DNA of 15,134 nt from Sphingobacterium sp. UBA1575 (GCA_002322865.1 DCOH01000018.1:40465-55598), one strand, 5' to 3'. Shown: positions 1-9,740, counted from the stretch's first letter. Notes: generated by a model not told the origin, from the letters alone. Translations and numbers: made by a program.

Positions 1-1099
1 AAAATTTAGCTAACGCCTCCCCTCTTAATTCTCTGGCAATTATAACCCCATTTGGATCGATAAGTACATTATCAGGGATTCCTCTTACGGCATAAGTAAC
101 CGCAGCAGAATTTTTTGAACCAATCAAATCAGACCCATGTATCCAAGTCATTTTATCCTCCTTAATTGCCTCTAACCATTTTGCTTTATCAGTATCTAAT
201 GAAACAGCAAAAATTTCAAAATTTTTCCCTTTAAAGTTCTCATAGGCTTTCACCAAATGTGGACTTTCTTTTCTACATGGAACACACCAAGATGCCCAAA
301 AATCAAGTAAAACATACTTTCCTTTGAAATCAGAAAGTTTAATTAATTTACCATCCACCCCTGGTTGAATAACTTCTGGTGCTTTAGAACCAACTACATA
401 CTCCTGACCAACTATTAAGCCCCGAAGCTTTTTGCCTCTCGGACTATCTTGGAAACTTTTAGGCATAGCCTCCAATAATGGCAAAGTCAATGATGCTGGT
501 TGTTTAGCTCTTACTACTCCCTCTAAAAAAATTAGGCTCAAACCGTAATTGGGGTTATTACGAATAAACGCAAGTTTTTCCTCAGCATTTACGGTTCCAA
601 TACTTTTATATTCTTTTTCTAATTCAATCTTTAACTTTGCAGATTGGTCATTAAGCTCCTTTATCTTATTCAATTTTTCTTGGTAAGCAGGTGAACTAAG
701 TGTCGCTCTATGAGCATCGATCTTAGATAACATATTGATATAAGTTTTAGCCTCTTTACCCCCGTCAACCAATTTAGGTTTATCATTAAAATCTATCACA
801 TTCAATCCGGGACTTAAATAAAACCAAAATTCTCCTTTTGAAATAGTTGGTTTTGTTAGCTTATCTCTTAAACATACACCTGCATAAGCCGCTCCTTGAA
901 AATCTCGCTTTATTGTAAACGTTCCGTCTTTAACCTCCGCAGAATCAGTAATAATTACATCGTCATCAAATGAGTAATGCATTAGATACACTTTTTGAAG
1001 ATCTTTTACATTCTTACCTATCAACTCAAAACTAGATTTGTTTTGACCATAGGCAAAAATTGGCAGCATCCATACAAATGCTTGAAAAATTTTTTTCAT
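1..1099 (-). CDS. TlpA-family thioredoxin-like protein with N-terminal DUF4369-like domain (partial, runs off left edge)
   Basis: Reading the minus strand from the ATG at 1099-1097 gives 366 codons without a stop, so the gene leaves the window only a few residues before its likely end. A type I signal peptide is visible (MKKIF, hydrophobic stretch, probable cleavage after AYG at residue 18), so the protein should be periplasmic or surface-exposed. Residues about 22-120 resemble DUF4369, the usual partner domain of Bacteroidota TlpA proteins. A charged, probably helical linker follows (about 140-185), then a thioredoxin fold with the active site WASWCVPCRK, cysteines 272 and 275, and the cis-proline segment GIPDNVLID near residue 345. 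Family knowledge: such proteins reduce or isomerise disulfides in exported proteins. It lies 95 nt behind the PKD-like lipoprotein gene and is probably the next gene of the SusCD operon. The redox partner is not identifiable from the sequence. Confidence 0.9.
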   Translation of the reverse strand, partial: MKKIFQAFVWMLPIFAYGQNKSSFELIGKNVKDLQKVYLMHYSFDDDVIITDSAEVKDGTFTIKRDFQGAAYAGVCLRDKLTKPTISKGEFWFYLSPGLNVIDFNDKPKLVDGGKEAKTYINMLSKIDAHRATLSSPAYQEKLNKIKELNDQSAKLKIELEKEYKSIGTVNAEEKLAFIRNNPNYGLSLIFLEGVVRAKQPASLTLPLLEAMPKSFQDSPRGKKLRGLIVGQEYVVGSKAPEVIQPGVDGKLIKLSDFKGKYVLLDFWASWCVPCRKESPHLVKAYENFKGKNFEIFAVSLDTDKAKWLEAIKEDKMTWIHGSDLIGSKNSAAVTYAVRGIPDNVLIDPNGVIIARELRGEALAKF

Positions 1100-1194
1100 A
1101 ATATTGATTTATAATAAAAAAACATGAACTCTCTTTTGAATTCCCTTATGATAAAGGGTCAAGGTTATGAATTGTCCTTCACTAATATTTTAAA

Positions 1195-2697
1195 TTAGTA
1201 TGGAAGAAATCCGCAGTGAAGACTAACAACTTTATATGTCGCATACTTTTCAACATTTGCTGGAACTGGCGAATCGATTTTATAGGTATAAACCGAACCT
1301 TTTAATGCTGAACTTTCATAAGGATTATAAGTCGCTATGACAATATGTTTATGAGATCCATTATTACTAAAATCAAAATTCCATGAAGTTATATTTCCGG
1401 TACCATCTTCAGGTAATTTAATGACCTCTTGTAAATCTAATCCTACATTTGAAAATCTATAAATAGATCTACCCGAGGCAAAATACCAAAGACCAGAACC
1501 AAACCTAAATCTGAAATCAACAGCATTATTTATTTCAGGCATGATTTTACTACTCTCTAATTTATATTCTTTTGGAAGATATCCAATACTGCTTGCACCG
1601 TGAGTAATTTTATGAAGGAATATTTCATTATTCTTTTTTGTAACTAACATTTCATAATAGTTAGAACCTTCCAAAACTTCAGTTCCTCCTAAAATTTTGT
1701 GGTCCTTCGTATTTATAGTTATTAAATTATCAAATGATTCTTGAAATGAATTAGGAGCCGATCCAATCCGGCTGGCAAAAATTCTTAATTTCTCATTTTT
1801 TTGATCATAGCCCATTAAAAACAATCCATAAAAGGTTCTATTATTGAAATAAAAATCAGCATCACCAAAATTATAATCCAAGGGATCATCAAACACATTT
1901 GGGCCAACATACCCTTTCCCAAGAAAATGAACTTTCCCTCTTATATTTGCTAATCCTATTCCCTCTTTCAATTTCACTATGTTTGGCACAAAACCTTCCG
2001 AAGAATTTTCAAAAGCCATCGCATCATTCTTTTTGAAAACTTGAGTAGCTAAATTTGTTCTTAAATCTCCAATAATGACAGGATTTTCCCCCTCTTTTGT
2101 TGCCACAGAGAAGACACTGAAATACCCTGCCGTTGCAGATGTCCTAACTTCTGTAATATCTAGTGCGATTGGGTTCTTACCTAATACAAATTCACCTATT
2201 TTATTGTATGAAAAGAATTTACTGGTTAATGCGTTTCCTTTATAGAACATATGAGCATTGTGATCTAAATCTTCAGTCAATAAGTAATAACCTTGTAAAA
2301 CGCTCACCGATACATTGAGAAAGAATGGGACAGTATATGTTACTTGCGTGGTTTTACTTGTTAAATTAAAACTACATTGTTTCTGACCTCCATTAACTTG
2401 GTAAGAATTCAATTCTAGATTTTTTGTCCTACTGATCGTGTCTCCCCCAATAATCCACATAAATGTATAATCGGAATCATCTAATTTATTCGAGGTATAT
2501 ATAATTGGATTTATTTTTAAAACATCACCTATACCTATTGAATAAGAACTTCCTTCCAATTTAACTCCTGTTTTCACTAAAACAGAGTCTAATTTGTTAA
2601 CAGTAACATAATCATAATTTCCTAAATCCTTGCTACAGCTCATGAAAAAGAGAACTGAAAACCCTATAAAAAGGATAAGTTTATATATTAATTTCAT
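1195..2697 (-). CDS. PKD-like family surface lipoprotein of a SusCD locus
   Basis: The 500-residue product begins with a lipoprotein signal peptide whose lipobox FFMSC places the lipidated cysteine at residue 21. The CSKDLGNYDY start of the mature protein is typical of the PKD-like lipoproteins (PF16407 type) that accompany SusC/SusD pairs in Bacteroidota. An Ig/PKD-like domain appears to occupy about residues 30-130 (it includes YTFMWIIGGDTIS). The rest, about 130-500, is rich in beta strands with repeated YYLL, FFYG and WYFASG segments and could form a propeller-like or multi-strand ligand-binding region; that fold is inference. The product takes the position that SusE/SusF-like accessory binding proteins hold in glycan loci. 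It starts 11 nt after the DUF4843 gene stops, so the two are surely cotranscribed. No catalytic motif was recognised. The ligand is unknown. Confidence 0.8.
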   Translation of the reverse strand: MKLIYKLILFIGFSVLFFMSCSKDLGNYDYVTVNKLDSVLVKTGVKLEGSSYSIGIGDVLKINPIIYTSNKLDDSDYTFMWIIGGDTISRTKNLELNSYQVNGGQKQCSFNLTSKTTQVTYTVPFFLNVSVSVLQGYYLLTEDLDHNAHMFYKGNALTSKFFSYNKIGEFVLGKNPIALDITEVRTSATAGYFSVFSVATKEGENPVIIGDLRTNLATQVFKKNDAMAFENSSEGFVPNIVKLKEGIGLANIRGKVHFLGKGYVGPNVFDDPLDYNFGDADFYFNNRTFYGLFLMGYDQKNEKLRIFASRIGSAPNSFQESFDNLITINTKDHKILGGTEVLEGSNYYEMLVTKKNNEIFLHKITHGASSIGYLPKEYKLESSKIMPEINNAVDFRFRFGSGLWYFASGRSIYRFSNVGLDLQEVIKLPEDGTGNITSWNFDFSNNGSHKHIVIATYNPYESSALKGSVYTYKIDSPVPANVEKYATYKVVSLHCGFLPY

Positions 2698-2708
2698 TTT
2701 TTTAATAG

Positions 2709-3512
2709 TTAAGGTAAAAGAATACGTGGCTTTGATGTATCACCATTTGGATAAACTTCATTATCTGCGAAATACTGTTTAAGTACTCTCGCATACATAT
2801 AGGTAATTGGATATAAGCTTTGATTAGCTTGTATTGGCATTCTATCCCAATAATACCATGGGCCAGGATTTAATTCTGGAGAATAAAAATCTGGGGTTGG
2901 ATCTACACCTAAGTAATATATTTGAATCCATTTTTGATATACTTCAAGATAGTACGGACCTAATACTGAAGACCATCTACTCCACCAACTTGGTTGAATT
3001 AATTGGTCTGATATAATTACCCTTAATTTTTTATTGAAATCATTTCCAATTTTAAAATTCTCATTTTCTTTCAATCCTAAATAAAGATTATACCTTCCTA
3101 ATTTCAAGGACTCATCATTTTTTACGCGAATTGAAATTTTTCCTTCTAATTTATTTGCGGGGATAGTAGCATTACCAATATGGACTAGAGACATATCCAT
3201 ATTTGATTCTTCACTAAGCACTTCAAATTTTACTTCTCGATCCATATTTGAAGCTTTGCCAGCAACCTTTATAGGAATTTCCAACAACTCTTCATTATTA
3301 TCTTCATCATTATCCATAGCAAATGAATAATTTAAAGAATCTAAATAATATTCCGTATTAAAACCTCCTTGTGGAACTTTAGGCACAGCAAAATAAATGT
3401 ATGATTTTGTAACATCAAACATCATTAGATCAGCATTTTCCTTACACGATTGAACAATCAAAAGAAGTAATCCAAAAATGGCGGTAATAGTATATTTTTT
3501 TATCTTTTTCAT
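2709..3512 (-). CDS. DUF4843 domain-containing lipoprotein
   Basis: This 267-residue protein has a lipoprotein signal with lipobox IVQSC (cysteine 23) followed by KEN, an acidic context compatible with the Bacteroidota surface-export signal. The mature part resembles DUF4843 (PF16132): an early YIYFAVP strand, a central Ig-like or Calx-beta-like segment (about 75-168), and a C-terminal part unusually rich in Trp and Tyr (about 172-225, including PSWWSRW and PGPWYYWDR). Such aromatic clusters often line ligand-binding surfaces, but here that is only inference. Family members occur almost only next to susC/susD genes that travel with PKD-like lipoproteins, as here. The gene starts 12 nt after susD stops and ends 11 nt before the PKD-like gene. 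Biochemical function is not known for the family as far as I can tell. Confidence 0.85.
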   Translation of the reverse strand: MKKIKKYTITAIFGLLLLIVQSCKENADLMMFDVTKSYIYFAVPKVPQGGFNTEYYLDSLNYSFAMDNDEDNNEELLEIPIKVAGKASNMDREVKFEVLSEESNMDMSLVHIGNATIPANKLEGKISIRVKNDESLKLGRYNLYLGLKENENFKIGNDFNKKLRVIISDQLIQPSWWSRWSSVLGPYYLEVYQKWIQIYYLGVDPTPDFYSPELNPGPWYYWDRMPIQANQSLYPITYMYARVLKQYFADNEVYPNGDTSKPRILLP

Positions 3513-3524
3513 AATTCTAATTGG

Positions 3525-4979
3525 TTAATTTGGGTTGTAAATATTTTCATCATCAGGGATAGGGAATTTAAAAATATCTAAAGAAGCTGCTTTTGTTCCC
3601 GTTGATCTAAATATTGGGAGGAATAGTCTTTTATAAAAAGTATATAAATAGCCTTCTCCTATATATTCCCTACGCACTTCATCAATATAGTTGGACCATA
3701 ATTTCTGTGAATCTGTGTATTGAATTGGTGATAGACCACGATGAGATCTTATTTTATTGATTAAGGCTACACTTTTTGTAGGATTCGAATCAATATTCGC
3801 TTCTGCTGAAATAAAATACATTTCGGAAAGATTAACCAGTTGTATTTCATTTCGATATATAGCCTTATTAGCTAGATCATTCGTGTTCAGAAATTTATTA
3901 AATATGGTTGCTATTCCCCATTGAACTAATCTGTAATCACTCGACGAACCTGACCCCGACGTATAAAGAGTTTGTAAAAAACCTCTGTAAACAGGGACAA
4001 CTTGATTTCCTGGATTAAAGAATGTTTGATTCAGGACATTACTCTCTCTTTTAATAATCGAGAATATATTTTCACAAGATAATCGAATATCTTTTGAAGT
4101 ATTTGCACTAATAAATTCGCTTTCGGGAATAAAATTAATACCAACTTTTGTATTAACATTTAGTTCATCAATGACCTCATCAGCATATTTTGCGGCATTT
4201 AGCTGATCGCCTTTCAATTGATACATTCTAGCAAGTAAACTTCTAACCGCATAGATATTCATTCTTGCACCACGATAATTCATCAAATAGGAATAAGTCA
4301 ATATTGATGAACTATTACCTTCCGTAGTTCTTCCATTTTTCATTATGGGATCATTTTTCAGAAGTTCCTTTGCATCCATCAGGTCCTTTTCTACAGTCTG
4401 GAAAAAGATGTCTGCTTTCAGAAAATCATTAGGTCTCCTTTTAGAAGAAGTATAATAAGGAATAGCTTTTGATTGAAGACCTTCTTCTTTAATTACGGAA
4501 CCAAAGAGTTTAAAAACTTCCATATGGAGGTAAGCTCTTAAACCTAATAATTCGCCCTTTATAATATCTTTTTCAGCATCTTGGGGGATGTAGTCTAAAT
4601 AATCATACATGATATTGACCTGATGAATAACCTTATAAAGTTCGGACCATAATTTTGCTATACTACCTTTTGAATTAGCATGCGTAAAATCATAATTAGC
4701 CATGTAAAAATTCAAGCTCGCTGAAGCTCCAACATTCCAATAACCACTTAAAAAATCAATAAGTCCAAATTTCAAATCTGCCCCATAAAGTTCCTTATTG
4801 GTCATCGAACTATAAACGCCTGCCAATCCAGATTCAAAGCCTTTTTTATCACGGAATGCATCTTCCGCATAAACATCATCACTTGGTCTTACATCTATCC
4901 ATTTCGAACAAGAAACAAAACAAGAAGTAATAGTAAATAATAGGATGACGGTCAATTTATTTTTAATATTTAAATTCAT
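3525..4979 (-). CDS. RagB/SusD family nutrient-uptake outer-membrane lipoprotein
   Basis: SusD-type substrate-binding lipoprotein that acts as the lid of the SusC transporter at the cell surface. The start chosen is the ATG at 4979-4977, giving 484 residues; an in-frame TTG at 4994 would add five residues (MISFI) that do not belong to a normal signal peptide. From the ATG the product has a basic start, a hydrophobic core and lipobox FVSC with the lipidated cysteine at residue 24. The mature start (SKWIDVRPSDDVYAEDAF) is the classic SusD opening. The N-terminal half (SusD-like_3 region with the TPR-like helices, including GLRAYLHMEVFKLFG) and the C-terminal RagB/SusD domain (ISAEANIDSNPTKSVALINKIRSHRGL and VRREYIGEGYLYTFYKR) are both present and of normal length. 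It follows susC by 19 nt. The substrate cannot be deduced from sequence. Confidence 0.95.
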   Translation of the reverse strand: MNLNIKNKLTVILLFTITSCFVSCSKWIDVRPSDDVYAEDAFRDKKGFESGLAGVYSSMTNKELYGADLKFGLIDFLSGYWNVGASASLNFYMANYDFTHANSKGSIAKLWSELYKVIHQVNIMYDYLDYIPQDAEKDIIKGELLGLRAYLHMEVFKLFGSVIKEEGLQSKAIPYYTSSKRRPNDFLKADIFFQTVEKDLMDAKELLKNDPIMKNGRTTEGNSSSILTYSYLMNYRGARMNIYAVRSLLARMYQLKGDQLNAAKYADEVIDELNVNTKVGINFIPESEFISANTSKDIRLSCENIFSIIKRESNVLNQTFFNPGNQVVPVYRGFLQTLYTSGSGSSSDYRLVQWGIATIFNKFLNTNDLANKAIYRNEIQLVNLSEMYFISAEANIDSNPTKSVALINKIRSHRGLSPIQYTDSQKLWSNYIDEVRREYIGEGYLYTFYKRLFLPIFRSTGTKAASLDIFKFPIPDDENIYNPN

Positions 4980-4998
4980 AATAAAAGAGATCAATTAA

Positions 4999-7900
4999 TT
5001 AATATTGAACTAATAAACCGAAATTATAGGTTCTTGAAAACGGATAAGATGTACCCCTTTCCATTCTAACTGTACTCAATCGGAAGACATCATTCATAGA
5101 AAAATTAAGTCTTACACGTTGCAGTTTAAATTTGCTGATTAATCTAGGACTAACCGTATAATTTAAATTCAAAGATCCTAACCTTAGATAATTTTCTTTC
5201 TGAACAAACCTGGAAGTAAGCTGTGTCCTTGACATATCTGAGATCCCTTTATAAAATGTCTCATCTCCAGGTTCTTTCCATCGCTCATATAAAACTCGTT
5301 TGTCTGCGTTTTCCCATACATCAACATTTTCAATTTTATTTACCAAAGTTTGATTATACATTTGTCCTCCAACTGTATAATTAAAATACGCTTCCAAGGA
5401 AAGATTTTTATAGTTAATAAATCCAGAGATGTTTCCAAATATCTTTGGTTCTTTGTTACCAATAATTTGCATATCTGCAGGATCCCAGATATAAGTTAAT
5501 GTGTTATCATTCTTAAGGTATATTTCTCGACCAGTTGCCGGGTCGATCCCTAATGACCTTACCCCTTTAATATTGGACAAGGATTCTCCTTCTTGATAAT
5601 AAACTGTTTGAGGGATTAGTGCTGCACCAGGAGCCTGATAACCCTCAGATTGAGTTCTAAATGTCTTGTCATTCAACTCCCTCAATTCTTGTGAGATTTC
5701 GGAAAGTTTACTTCTATTATATGCACCTTGCAACCTTAGGATAAGGTTAAAAGTCTTATCTGCGTTTTCATAAGGTTTTACATCAAGCTGCATTTCATAA
5801 CCTTCATTTTTGACCTTTCCTAAGTTCTCCGTGTATACATTTCCAGCTAATCCTACTGAAGGTGCCACGGTAATCTGGGATGCCATATCATGAGTTATTC
5901 TTCGATATGCTTCCAATCTTAACGCTATTCTATTGTCAAAAAAACCAGAACTAAGACCTATACTATACGATTTAATTTGAGGCCATCTTAGATCTGGATT
6001 TCCTTCTGAGTTGTAAGCAAATCCAGTTTGGTTATTATACATACTCTGAAATCCAATCTGATAATATGTGTTGGTAACTTTAGCATCTAGATTATCAGTT
6101 CCACTAACCCCAGTATTTAAATACATTCTCAACAAACTCAACACTTTATTATCCTTCAAGAATGATTCTTTGTGCATATTATAACCAATCCCTGTCGCCC
6201 AGAAATTACCATAGCGCTTATTTCTTCCATATCGCGAAGAACCATCGATTCTGTAAGACATATCTGTATAGAATCTTTCATCAAATATATAACTAGCACT
6301 TCCCATGAAGCCTACCCTTCTTAATGGAACATTTGTATATGAATATTTGGTGTTTGGTGCATAATCAAATGCCAAAGATGGACTGATATACCTATCATCT
6401 GCAAATCCTGTCAAATAGGTTCCTCCGCCTATTCCTCGGTCATGGTTCAGCTCAAACACCGCATTTCCAGAGACGGAGTGTTTTTCTGCAAATACTTTAG
6501 CGTATGTTAAAATTGAAGTACCTGCATAATTCATGGATTCTCCATTATTTAGTGAATAGCTACCCTTTTCATTTACATTTACGGTATTTATAAATTGCGT
6601 ATGTCTTGGAGATAAATATGATTCTGAATTATTTATTGATTTACCTAACGAACCTCTTAATTGTACACGTAATTCTGGTAGGATAAAGAATTCAATATCT
6701 AAATTGTTGGTAATACTTAAGGAATTGTCAAAGTCTATATAGGGTAGACTAGCATTATAAAGAGGATTATAAATATATTGCGTGCTCGCAAAATAATCTA
6801 GTCCTTTGGCATAACGCTCAATTAGATTTCCATTTTCATCTTGAATCTTATAATATGGATTTAATCGGGTATAAACACTGAAGTCGCCATATCCAGAATT
6901 ATTTCCTCTTGAGCCTACGAGACTAGTTGTGTTTCTAAAAGTAATTTTATTTGGAATACGATAAAAAATATTTAGACCTCCACCAATTCTCTTTCTCTCG
7001 GAACCTTTCATAATTCCTTTTACTATCCCATAATTTCCATCCAAACTGAACCTCATTTGTCCAAATCCACCCTCAAGGCGAATCGATTGCGAGGAAGACA
7101 TATTTGTTTCTACTGGTTGAGATAACCAATAAGTATCAACTCCGCTTGCAATATCAACTAGACGTTTTGCATAAATATTATCTAAATTGGCTTGAGCTAA
7201 ATGCATATAATTCTTATCGGAAGAATATGGAGCAGTATAAACACCCGACAATTTTTCGAATTCTAATTTTTCCTTTGAATTCATCAAATTATAATCACTT
7301 AAATCTACGACCACTACTTCTGGTCTAAGATTGTAAGTGATTGAAACTCCTTCTGCTCTAGGTAACCTAGTTTCGATTACTATAACGCCATTTCCTCCTC
7401 TAGAACCGTAAAGTACAGTAGAACTGGCATCTTTTAACAAAGTGATCGATTCGATTCTATTGACATCCAAATCATATAACCTAGTAACTGGGACCTCAAA
7501 TCCATCCATGATGACCAAAGGTGCATTTAGTCCGTATGCCCCAACACTTGTAGTTCCCCGAATAGTAATTTCAGGAACCCTATTAGGGTCAGATCCATAT
7601 TGGTTATTTTCTTCCACCTTAAATGCAGGATCGAGGTTTTGAATAATTGAGAAAATATTATTGTTATTGAATTTTTCTAATTCCTTGCGAGTTATTGTTG
7701 TACTAGCCCCTGTAAATGTTTCTTTTCTTCTAGTACCATATCCCGTTACAACCGTTTCTTCAATGACGGTTGATGAAGCCGTTAAGCGAATGCGAATGTC
7801 TCGAGTATCTGTAATTTTAAATTTATAGGTTTCATATCCTATCATAGACACTATTACCTCATCATTTGGATCGATTTTGATAGAAAAGCTACCAAATTGC

Positions 7901-8403
7901 TGGGTCGATCCTAATGTTCTTCCGCTTAGGGCACTCTTTAGCGTCGCCCCTACTATGGCTTTTCCGTCTTGGTCTTGAACGATACCAACCACGGTAAGTT
8001 GGTTTGCGTTAAGATTTTGATTTGAAAATTGACTTAAATTTTCGTTTTTTTTTGCTTGAACTATAATTGTCTTATTTTGAACAATAATATTGACGGGTTG
8101 ATTTCTGGAAAGCACTGTTAAAACATCGGATAATTTTTTATCCTTAACCTGGATGGTTACTGGGCCACAATTCATCAATAGTTTTAAATCTCCAATCAAA
8201 TCTAGATTTGACTGTTTTCTAACCTTTTCTAATACTTCTTTCAAATTGCCATTCTTTTCATTCAATGTAATTGATTGAGCAAATGACAATGTGACTCCTG
8301 TCATAAAAAAAATAAAACATAAGGATGCATATTTTATAAGTTTTTTAGCTCTTATAAATTTAATCTCCCCAAGTTTTTCAATAAAGCTTGTTTTAAATTT
8401 CAT
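4999..8403 (-). CDS. SusC/RagA family TonB-linked outer-membrane transporter with STN signalling domain
   Basis: TonB-dependent outer-membrane channel that pairs with the downstream SusD. The likely start is the ATG at 8403-8401, giving 1134 residues with a proper signal peptide (basic stretch, hydrophobic CFIFFMTGVTLSFA, cleavage before Gln43). The frame stays open upstream to an ATG at 8448 and a TTG at 8457, but those additions are not signal-like. Domain order from the chosen start: signal peptide 1-42; STN (secretin/TonB short N-terminal) about 49-117; carboxypeptidase-regulatory-like beta domain about 137-210; TonB box EETVVTGYG about 215-223; plug about 224-347 with the hallmark LLKDASSTVLYGSRGGNGVI; then the 22-strand barrel to the terminal aromatic residues (GLLVQY). 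The STN domain is what distinguishes transporters that signal to a FecR/ECF pair, and such a pair lies immediately upstream. The hairpin at 8500-8520 precedes the gene. Substrate unknown. Confidence 0.95.
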   Translation of the reverse strand: MKFKTSFIEKLGEIKFIRAKKLIKYASLCFIFFMTGVTLSFAQSITLNEKNGNLKEVLEKVRKQSNLDLIGDLKLLMNCGPVTIQVKDKKLSDVLTVLSRNQPVNIIVQNKTIIVQAKKNENLSQFSNQNLNANQLTVVGIVQDQDGKAIVGATLKSALSGRTLGSTQQFGSFSIKIDPNDEVIVSMIGYETYKFKITDTRDIRIRLTASSTVIEETVVTGYGTRRKETFTGASTTITRKELEKFNNNNIFSIIQNLDPAFKVEENNQYGSDPNRVPEITIRGTTSVGAYGLNAPLVIMDGFEVPVTRLYDLDVNRIESITLLKDASSTVLYGSRGGNGVIVIETRLPRAEGVSITYNLRPEVVVVDLSDYNLMNSKEKLEFEKLSGVYTAPYSSDKNYMHLAQANLDNIYAKRLVDIASGVDTYWLSQPVETNMSSSQSIRLEGGFGQMRFSLDGNYGIVKGIMKGSERKRIGGGLNIFYRIPNKITFRNTTSLVGSRGNNSGYGDFSVYTRLNPYYKIQDENGNLIERYAKGLDYFASTQYIYNPLYNASLPYIDFDNSLSITNNLDIEFFILPELRVQLRGSLGKSINNSESYLSPRHTQFINTVNVNEKGSYSLNNGESMNYAGTSILTYAKVFAEKHSVSGNAVFELNHDRGIGGGTYLTGFADDRYISPSLAFDYAPNTKYSYTNVPLRRVGFMGSASYIFDERFYTDMSYRIDGSSRYGRNKRYGNFWATGIGYNMHKESFLKDNKVLSLLRMYLNTGVSGTDNLDAKVTNTYYQIGFQSMYNNQTGFAYNSEGNPDLRWPQIKSYSIGLSSGFFDNRIALRLEAYRRITHDMASQITVAPSVGLAGNVYTENLGKVKNEGYEMQLDVKPYENADKTFNLILRLQGAYNRSKLSEISQELRELNDKTFRTQSEGYQAPGAALIPQTVYYQEGESLSNIKGVRSLGIDPATGREIYLKNDNTLTYIWDPADMQIIGNKEPKIFGNISGFINYKNLSLEAYFNYTVGGQMYNQTLVNKIENVDVWENADKRVLYERWKEPGDETFYKGISDMSRTQLTSRFVQKENYLRLGSLNLNYTVSPRLISKFKLQRVRLNFSMNDVFRLSTVRMERGTSYPFSRTYNFGLLVQY

Positions 8404-8493
8404 AAAGTTTGGTTTAACAATTACTAATGGTTGTTTGGTAATTAACATGATGGTCAAATCAACAGCATGACCAATTTGAAGTTAATTGTTAAT

Positions 8494-8520
8494 AAAAACG
8501 GACAATAATTACTATTGTCC
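8494..8520 (-). terminator. Hairpin with T tract between the FecR-like gene and susC (terminator or attenuator)
   Basis: On the minus strand GGACAATA (8520-8513) pairs perfectly with TATTGTCC (8507-8500) across a 5-nt loop, and the stem is followed by G and five Ts (8498-8494). This 8-bp stem plus T tract has the form of a weak intrinsic terminator. It lies after the FecR stop codon and about 90 nt before the preferred susC start, so it could uncouple regulator transcription from susC transcription. The same perfect palindrome could instead be a protein-binding operator. Confidence 0.55.
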
Positions 8521-8573
8521 CTTACTTTTAAAAAAAAATAAAAATTAACAGGTTTGCTGAATAGAAAGTGTTT

Positions 8574-9740
8574 TTACTTAGGCTGTATAAATAGTTTCAA
8601 GTTATTGTGCTTATAAGATATAGGTAGAACATTAGCTATCAATTCCATTACCTCCTTCAGGTTCTTATCCCTACTAATCCGACCAAAAAGCATTTGATCC
8701 TCCAAAGATTTATCCACCTCAATTTCCACCCCATACCATGCTGAAATCTTCTTGCTCAACTCTCCCAAGGTCTGATTATTCAAGTTAAAATAACCCTCTT
8801 TCCAATCAATATACTCTTCAATATTCTTCGCTACAACTGCCTTATCTGTTTTGAAAACCTGGTTTGGCAATAAGGTCACTAAGAAATTATCCTGGCCCTT
8901 GATAAAATTATCCGTTCTGCTCACGCCCACTTTTCCTTCCAGTAATGCGACCTCCGCCCTTTCAAAATTAGCGTTGAACTTTGTCCCCAAAACCGAAACA
9001 GTATGCTCCTTACCATGTACATAAAAAGGTATCCGATCATTCGCAGTCTCCTTCTTAGCCACCTCAAAATACCCTTCCCCTTCCAAGAAAACATCGCGGG
9101 ATTCAGCTTCAAAATCCAATGGATATTTTAATTCAGAATTCACATTCAACCAAACCTTACTACCATCAGCCAACACCAAATTGGCCGTTCCGCCAGCCTT
9201 CGTTCGGATCGTATGATAAACCGGTGTACTGATATCATCCTTCAGGATATATTGGATCTCTCCACTTTCCAATTTTGTAATCAGGTATTGATCCATCGCC
9301 AAAGTATCCCCTTTTCCTAAACTATCCAGGTTATACTCTTGCTTATTATCCAGCACGATCACTGCATTGGACTTTGAAGGACTTTTAACAGCAGCTAGGA
9401 TTTGATCCGTGCGATCGGTAAAATAGGTCTGTTTTAAGAAAAGACCCAAACCAAATAAAACGACCAAACTGGCTGCGATGGTCAGTATCCTCCGCATTGG
9501 GAACACTTTCTTTGATTCTTCCTTCGACGTTTCAAGTTCACCTGCGGGTGCAGACCTGTCCTCTTGAAGATCATTGGAATAGAACTTCTTATCCAAAGAC
9601 TCCAGGTGAGCCAAAAAAGTAGGTTTATCCATATCAGATTCGCCTTCGAAATCATCAAACCAAGCTTCCACCAATGCCTTTTCCGCATCGGTACAAGTAC
9701 CTTGATGATAACGTTCTAAAATTGATCTATCAAATCCCAT
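8574..9740 (-). CDS. FecR family anti-sigma factor / transmembrane signal transducer
   Basis: The 388-residue protein has the standard FecR-like layout in Bacteroidota. A cytoplasmic N-terminal part (1-82) has the LERYHQGTCTDAEKALVEAWF helix signature that binds the sigma factor. A single transmembrane helix lies at about 85-103 (ILTIAASLVVLFGLGLFL). A periplasmic FecR domain spans about 178-272 (TKAGGTANLVLADGSKVWLN and FLEGEGYFEV), and a DUF4974 domain about 316-386 (YFNLNNQTLGELSKKISAWY, LFGRISRDKNLKEVMELI) ends the protein. Family role: it holds the ECF sigma factor at the membrane until an STN-domain transporter reports bound ligand. It lies 71 nt behind the sigma gene and directly upstream of the STN-bearing susC, so all three components of the cascade are adjacent. 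No residue or domain appears to be missing. Confidence 0.95.
   Translation of the reverse strand: MGFDRSILERYHQGTCTDAEKALVEAWFDDFEGESDMDKPTFLAHLESLDKKFYSNDLQEDRSAPAGELETSKEESKKVFPMRRILTIAASLVVLFGLGLFLKQTYFTDRTDQILAAVKSPSKSNAVIVLDNKQEYNLDSLGKGDTLAMDQYLITKLESGEIQYILKDDISTPVYHTIRTKAGGTANLVLADGSKVWLNVNSELKYPLDFEAESRDVFLEGEGYFEVAKKETANDRIPFYVHGKEHTVSVLGTKFNANFERAEVALLEGKVGVSRTDNFIKGQDNFLVTLLPNQVFKTDKAVVAKNIEEYIDWKEGYFNLNNQTLGELSKKISAWYGVEIEVDKSLEDQMLFGRISRDKNLKEVMELIANVLPISYKHNNLKLFIQPK

Noticed and set aside
1166..1199. GGACAAT on the minus strand in the gap before the TlpA gene, matching an arm of the 8500-8520 palindrome, plus an ACTAAT/ATTAGT dyad over the PKD-like gene stop
   Set aside because: Only seven bases are shared and there is no second arm, so a common operator is not supported. 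The dyad has no T tract, so it is not a convincing terminator.
4980..4994. TTG start for SusD
   Set aside because: An ATG five codons downstream gives a clean lipoprotein signal peptide with better spacing from the susC stop.
8404..8457. Upstream extension of SusC to a TTG or ATG start
   Set aside because: The extra 15-18 residues are not signal-peptide-like and push the hydrophobic core far from the N terminus; the ATG at 8403 gives a standard SusC leader.
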